Assembly: GCA_946480925.1 (NCBI GenBank)
Contig: CAMLLU010000010.1
Coordinates: 1-64,000, forward strand
From: an uncultured Rivibacter sp.
GTDB lineage: Bacteria; Pseudomonadota; Gammaproteobacteria; Burkholderiales; Burkholderiaceae
DNA length: 64,000 nucleotides
Direction of reading: 5' to 3'
This document shows, piece by piece, positions 60,500 to 64,000 of the stretch. Position 1 is the stretch's first letter, and the number at the start of each line of letters is the position of its first letter. Made by a program: the position numbers and the translations under genes. The notes under the pieces are model-generated. The model was given only the letters and a program-made list of their open reading frames with translations, searched no databases and was not told the DNA's origin.

Positions 60500-61546
60500 A
60501 TGTCTTCTCCCCGCACTTTCACGCTGAGCGACTTCGACTTCGCTCTGCCGCCCGAACTCATTGCCCAGCACCCCGCCGTTGAACGCAGCGCATCGCGACT
60601 GCTCGACGGCCGCGCGTCCGCGCCGGTGGACCGGGTGTTCCGCGAGCTGCCGCAGCTCTTGTCTGCGGGCGACCTGCTGGTGTTCAACGACACCAAGGTC
60701 ATCAAGGCGCGGCTGTTCGGGGCCAAGGCGAGTGGTGGCCAAGTCGAGGCGCTGATCGAACGCGTGTTGCTGCAGCACGAAGTGCTCGCACACCTGCGTG
60801 CCAGCAAGTCGCCGAAGCCGGGCACCGTGGTGCGCTTTGCCGACGCTTTCGACGCTGAAGTGCTGGGCCGTGGTGGCCCCGATGGCGGGCTGTTCCACCT
60901 GCGCTTTCCCGACGAGCCGTTGATGCTGCTCGAGCGCCACGGCCACGTGCCGCTGCCGCCGTACATCACGCATGCCGACACGGCCGACGACGAGCGCCGC
61001 TACCAGACGGTGTTTGCCGACAAGCCCGGTGCCGTGGCCGCACCCACCGCGGCACTGCACTTCGATGACGCCGTGCTGGCCGCCATGCGCGAACGCGGCA
61101 TCGGCACCGCACACGTCACGCTGCACGTGGGCGCCGGCACCTTCCAGCCGGTGCGCACCGAGAACCTTGCCGAGCACAAGATGCACAGCGAATGGTTCGA
61201 TGTGCCGGAGGTCACGGTGCAGGCCATTCAGGCCGCGCACGCGGCCGGCCGGAAGGTGGCGGCGGTGGGCACCACGACGCTGCGTGCGCTCGAGTCCGCT
61301 GCACGCAGTGGCGCATTGGCGGCAGGCGCTCGCGACACCGACATCTTCATCACGCCGGGCTTCGGGTTCCGCGTGGTCGACGTGCTGGTCACCAACTTCC
61401 ACCTGCCCAAGAGCACGCTGATGATGCTGGTGTCGGCCTTTGCCGGCTACGAGCACGTGATGGCGCTGTATCGCCACGCCATCGAACAACGCTACCGCTT
61501 CTTCAGCTACGGCGACGCGATGCTGCTCGAACGCCATCGGGCGTGA
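60500..61546 (+). CDS. queA: S-adenosylmethionine:tRNA ribosyltransferase-isomerase QueA
   Basis: 348 residues. [29 protein letters not shown] is the QueA N-terminus; [90 protein letters not shown] and [36 protein letters not shown] are strongly conserved. It forms epoxyqueuosine on tRNAs. The usual partner tgt is not downstream here; an outer-membrane-like gene follows instead. Confidence 0.96.
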   Translation: MSSPRTFTLSDFDFALPPELIAQHPAVERSASRLLDGRASAPVDRVFRELPQLLSAGDLLVFNDTKVIKARLFGAKASGGQVEALIERVLLQHEVLAHLRASKSPKPGTVVRFADAFDAEVLGRGGPDGGLFHLRFPDEPLMLLERHGHVPLPPYITHADTADDERRYQTVFADKPGAVAAPTAALHFDDAVLAAMRERGIGTAHVTLHVGAGTFQPVRTENLAEHKMHSEWFDVPEVTVQAIQAAHAAGRKVAAVGTTTLRALESAARSGALAAGARDTDIFITPGFGFRVVDVLVTNFHLPKSTLMMLVSAFAGYEHVMALYRHAIEQRYRFFSYGDAMLLERHRA

Positions 61547-61651
61547 ACTTCCCCACGGCGCAACGCGCCCGCTTCAACCGTTCGGCCGATGTTGGCCGGC
61601 GCGGTCGATTTCGACAATCGCCGCGACGTATCACCCGACGACGGAAGCATC

Positions 61652-62545
61652 GTGACGAAGAAGCACCACAGCACTCGTGCGCTGGCCGGCCTGGCCGCGC
61701 TGTTCGCCTGCATGGCCGCCCAGGCTCAGGTACAGACCGCCGCCAACGGCACTGCCACCGCAACGCCTGACGACGACCGCGGGTTCTCCTACTTCCTCGG
61801 GCTCGGCCGCCAGACGGTCACCTACCGCGAGTTCGTGAGCATGTGGCCCATCAAGAGCAAGGCCGAGGTGTCGAGTCCCATCCTCGTGACCGGTGCGCTG
61901 TACTCGGTGTCGCCCAACGTGCTGATGACCTTCGACGGTGAATCGACCTTCGCGCCGGGCAAGGCCACCGAACGCTGGACCACGGACGCGGCCACCATCG
62001 GCAACACCGCCATCACCGACCCGCTGCTGCAGACCAACCAGTTCAGCCTGCAGGAAACGCACACCAAGCTGCTGCTGCACTACCGCGTGAAGAACCAGCT
62101 GTTCGCGCTGGCGGGCCCGAGCTTTCGCACCAACACCTTCACCCGCTCGGGCTTCGTGGCCGGCACCGACAACGCGACCGACGTGTCGCACGGCACCGTG
62201 GTCGAAACGGCCAGCGAGGCGCTGCTGCACGTGGGCCTGGCGCTCGACTCCGAACGCGTGCGCGGCGTGGGCAGCCACTACGGCCTGCGTGTCACGGCGG
62301 CCGTGCCGGTGTGGCGCAGGCTCGAGAACAGCTCGCAGCCCAACGTGACCTTCAATGGCACCAAGGGCTACGACCTGAGCCTCGCGGGGCGCTACAGCTG
62401 GCGCGTGTACCCCAACGTGCAGGTCGGGGGCTGGGCGCAGTTCAGCTATTCCGATCGTGGGCGCCAGGCGCAAGGCCCGGTCGAGCTGCCGCGCAACGAG
62501 CTGACCAGCCTGTCCTACGGCATCGAGCTGTTGTGGAAGCTGTAG
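61652..62545 (+). CDS. Putative outer-membrane or periplasmic beta-barrel protein
   Basis: 297 residues from GTG 61652 (GGAAG upstream) with a signal peptide (LAGLAALFACMAAQAQ). The mature part alternates polar and aromatic residues in short beta-like strands (FSYFLGLGRQTVTYREF, LLLHYRVKNQLFALAGPSF, YGLRVTAAVPVWRRLENSS, YDLSLAGRYSWRVYPNVQVGGWAQFSYSDRGR). It ends in an aromatic-rich strand, LTSLSYGIELLWKL, as outer-membrane proteins do. No family is recognised. Confidence 0.78.
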   Translation: MTKKHHSTRALAGLAALFACMAAQAQVQTAANGTATATPDDDRGFSYFLGLGRQTVTYREFVSMWPIKSKAEVSSPILVTGALYSVSPNVLMTFDGESTFAPGKATERWTTDAATIGNTAITDPLLQTNQFSLQETHTKLLLHYRVKNQLFALAGPSFRTNTFTRSGFVAGTDNATDVSHGTVVETASEALLHVGLALDSERVRGVGSHYGLRVTAAVPVWRRLENSSQPNVTFNGTKGYDLSLAGRYSWRVYPNVQVGGWAQFSYSDRGRQAQGPVELPRNELTSLSYGIELLWKL

Positions 62546-62546
62546 C

Positions 62547-62581
62547 GGCCTGAGCGACTCGCGCGTGCCGGGCTTCAGGCC
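62547..62581. terminator. Hairpin overlapping the end of the response-regulator gene
   Basis: GGCCTGA (62547-62553) pairs perfectly with TCAGGCC (62575-62581) around a 21-nt loop between converging genes; the right arm covers the response-regulator stop codon. There is no T-tract. Confidence 0.45.
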
Positions 62582-63228
62582 AGGCTGCGCGGCGCGAGGC
62601 GCAAGCCCAGCCGCGCGGCGGCCAGCACTGCTTGCGTGCGGCTGTTCACGTCGAGGCGGCGGAAGATGGCGCCCAGGTGAGTCTTGACGGTGGATTCCGA
62701 CAGGTCGAGTTCACGGCAGATGAGCTTGTTGCTCTTGCCTTCGATGAGCAGGCGCAGCACGTCGAGCTGGCGGGGCGAGAGGTCGAGCGCGGCGCCGGGC
62801 GCCGTCGCGGTGTGGGCGCCAGGCGCCCCGGGCGTTGCCAGCGCCTGGCGCGGCACGTACACGCCGCCGTCGAGCACCACTCGCAAGGCTTCGTCGAGCA
62901 CGGACCTTTGCGCGGTCTTCGGAATGAAGCCGGCCGCGCCGGCTTCGATGGCCGCGATGATGGTCTCGCGGCGTTCGTCGGCAGAGAGCACCACCACCGT
63001 GACCAGCGGCGCGGCCTCGTGCAGCCGGGTCAGCGAGTCGAGCCCCTGGCTGTCGGGCAGGCCCAGGTCCAGCAAGGCCAAGGGGGTGTCGGGTTGAGCC
63101 TGCAGCACCTGCAGCGCCTCGGCCATCGAGCCGGCTTGCAGCAGCGTGAGGCTTGGCAGCCTTTGCGTGATCAGCAGCGAGAGCGCGTCGCGAAACAGCG
63201 CATGGTCGTCGATCAGCAGGACTTTCAT
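62575..63228 (-). CDS. NarL/LuxR-type response regulator
   Basis: 217 residues from ATG 63228. The receiver domain has the acidic pair Asp7-Asp8, phosphoacceptor Asp54 (LALLDLGLPDSQG), Ser/Thr in VVVLSADERRE and Lys in GFIPKTAQRSV. The C-terminal GerE HTH is DLSPRQLDVLRLLIEGKSNKLICRELDLSESTVKTHLGAIFRRLDVNSRTQAVLAA. No sensor kinase gene is visible in the window, so it is an orphan here. Confidence 0.94.
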   Translation of the reverse strand: MKVLLIDDHALFRDALSLLITQRLPSLTLLQAGSMAEALQVLQAQPDTPLALLDLGLPDSQGLDSLTRLHEAAPLVTVVVLSADERRETIIAAIEAGAAGFIPKTAQRSVLDEALRVVLDGGVYVPRQALATPGAPGAHTATAPGAALDLSPRQLDVLRLLIEGKSNKLICRELDLSESTVKTHLGAIFRRLDVNSRTQAVLAAARLGLRLAPRSLA

Positions 63229-63500
63229 GAGGCGGCGGCCGGCACGTCGCGCAACAGCAACGAAAACGGCCTGGATTACAGCACAGCGACTGTGCCGCGC
63301 CGGGTGCTGCTCGGCACATGGCACACGACAACGATGCAGGGCGCGTGAACTACGCCACGCGCCTCACATGGCCCTTCATCCGTTCGGTCGATGGCGCGGC
63401 GAGAGGCGGCTTCGAACAATGCCCGCACCGGCCCTTGCCTGCGCAGCGGCCGCGTCGTGTGTGTTCCAGCACAGGTCAAAGATTTCAGGAGTCGAAAACC

Positions 63501-64000
63501 ATGCAGCAACGTGTACTGTGGGCCGCCATGTTGAGCGCCGGCCTGCTGGCCGCCTGTGGCGGCGGGGGAGGAGGCAGCGACACGCCGCAGCCGCCGGTCA
63601 ACAACAACAACGCGAGCGTCTCGCTCACCGGCACGGCGGCCAAGGGCCTCATGGCCAACGCCACCGTGACGGCGCACGCCATCAACAGCGACGGCAGCAT
63701 CGCCAGCGCGGCGCTGGCCACCGCCACCACCGATGCGCAAGGCCGCTATTCGCTGAGCTTCACGGCCACCAAGGGCCAGCCCTACGTCGTGAAGGTCACC
63801 GCCACGGCCACCACCACCCACCTCGACGAGGTGAGCGGCCAGACGCAGCCGCTGCCGGTGGGCTTTGCGATGCGCTCGCTGCTGCCGGCCGCCACCAGCG
63901 ACACGGTGACCACCAGCGCCAGCGTCACGCCCTTCAGCGAGATGGCCGTGGCCGCCGCGGCCGAAGCCGCCGGTGGCGTGACGGCTGCCAATGCCGCGCA
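63501..64000 (+). CDS. Secreted lipoprotein, C-terminus outside window
   Basis: 166 codons visible from ATG 63501 (AGGAG upstream). The signal peptide ends SAGLLAAC, a lipobox, followed by GGGGGGSDTPQPP. A beta-rich, Thr/Ala-rich region follows (SLTGTAAKGLMANATVTAHAINSDG...TTDAQGRYSLSFTATKGQPYVVKVTATATTTHLDEVSGQ), resembling a carboxypeptidase-regulatory-like or adhesin repeat. A helical Ala-rich stretch begins before the window ends. The function is unknown; it is cut by the window edge, not by mutation. Confidence 0.82.
   Translation, partial: MQQRVLWAAMLSAGLLAACGGGGGGSDTPQPPVNNNNASVSLTGTAAKGLMANATVTAHAINSDGSIASAALATATTDAQGRYSLSFTATKGQPYVVKVTATATTTHLDEVSGQTQPLPVGFAMRSLLPAATSDTVTTSASVTPFSEMAVAAAAEAAGGVTAANAA

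Overview
The window is GC-rich, tightly packed chromosomal DNA from a betaproteobacterium, most likely Burkholderiales (Leptothrix/Rubrivivax/Methylibium-like). This inference rests on gene order and protein character: mnmG-rsmG-lysE-parA...parB with parS sites, rsmI/yraN-diaA-dolP, pilT-pilU, an aromatic-residue aroG attenuator, and the oxyR-recG-queA-ubiA neighbourhood. I see no rRNA, tRNA, CRISPR array, transposase or prophage.

Layout. 1-6500 is an accessory module. It holds three tandem LuxR-type regulators (the first cut by the window edge), a lux-box-like palindrome, a 52-residue double-glycine peptide gene, a small four-helix membrane protein, an HlyD-type adaptor and a C39-peptidase ABC exporter. 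It ends at a 17-bp perfect inverted repeat that also holds the ribosome binding site of a DUF2061 gene. 6.5-15.8 kb is the origin-proximal segregation block: mnmG, rsmG, lysE, parA and parB, with three parS-like sites inside coding sequence and a DnaA box before mnmG. parA and parB are separated by three unrelated genes. 16-21.3 kb is the prkA-yeaH-spoVR stress operon. 21.4-28.4 kb (mostly minus strand) carries a methyltransferase, a CsgG-like lipoprotein, a D-lactate dehydrogenase-like flavoprotein, a cobalamin adenosyltransferase, an EF-hand protein, aroG with leader peptide and terminator, and tldD. 28.6-31.2 kb is the rsmI/yraN-diaA-dolP envelope and replication-timing group. 31.3-36 kb carries a 3-hydroxyisobutyrate dehydrogenase-family gene, pilU, a cNMP-binding protein, pilT and yggS. 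36-41.5 kb carries an EamA transporter with an apparent frameshift, an AraC regulator, a secreted-protein pair that includes a putative HExxH lipoprotein peptidase, and an orphan LivK. 41.6-49.6 kb is proline/glutamate metabolism: Lrp-type regulator, putA, proC and glutamate dehydrogenase. 49.6-54.2 kb holds small metabolic genes, a crystallin/glycine-zipper protein, ubiA and an Fpg-family glycosylase. 54.2-62.5 kb is oxidative stress and repair: dps, a 43-residue membrane peptide, oxyR, an ECF sigma/anti-sigma pair, recG and queA. The window ends with a NarL-type response regulator and a truncated lipoprotein.

The most striking element is the 5' module. It looks like a quorum-type switch (LuxR receptors and a lux box) placed in front of a processed-peptide secretion system whose mature product would be only about 10 residues. 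A second theme is that at least nine genes have a -10-like hexamer 6-9 nt before the start codon and no clear Shine-Dalgarno, which suggests leaderless transcripts. All functional calls come from reading motifs and context; no database search was run.
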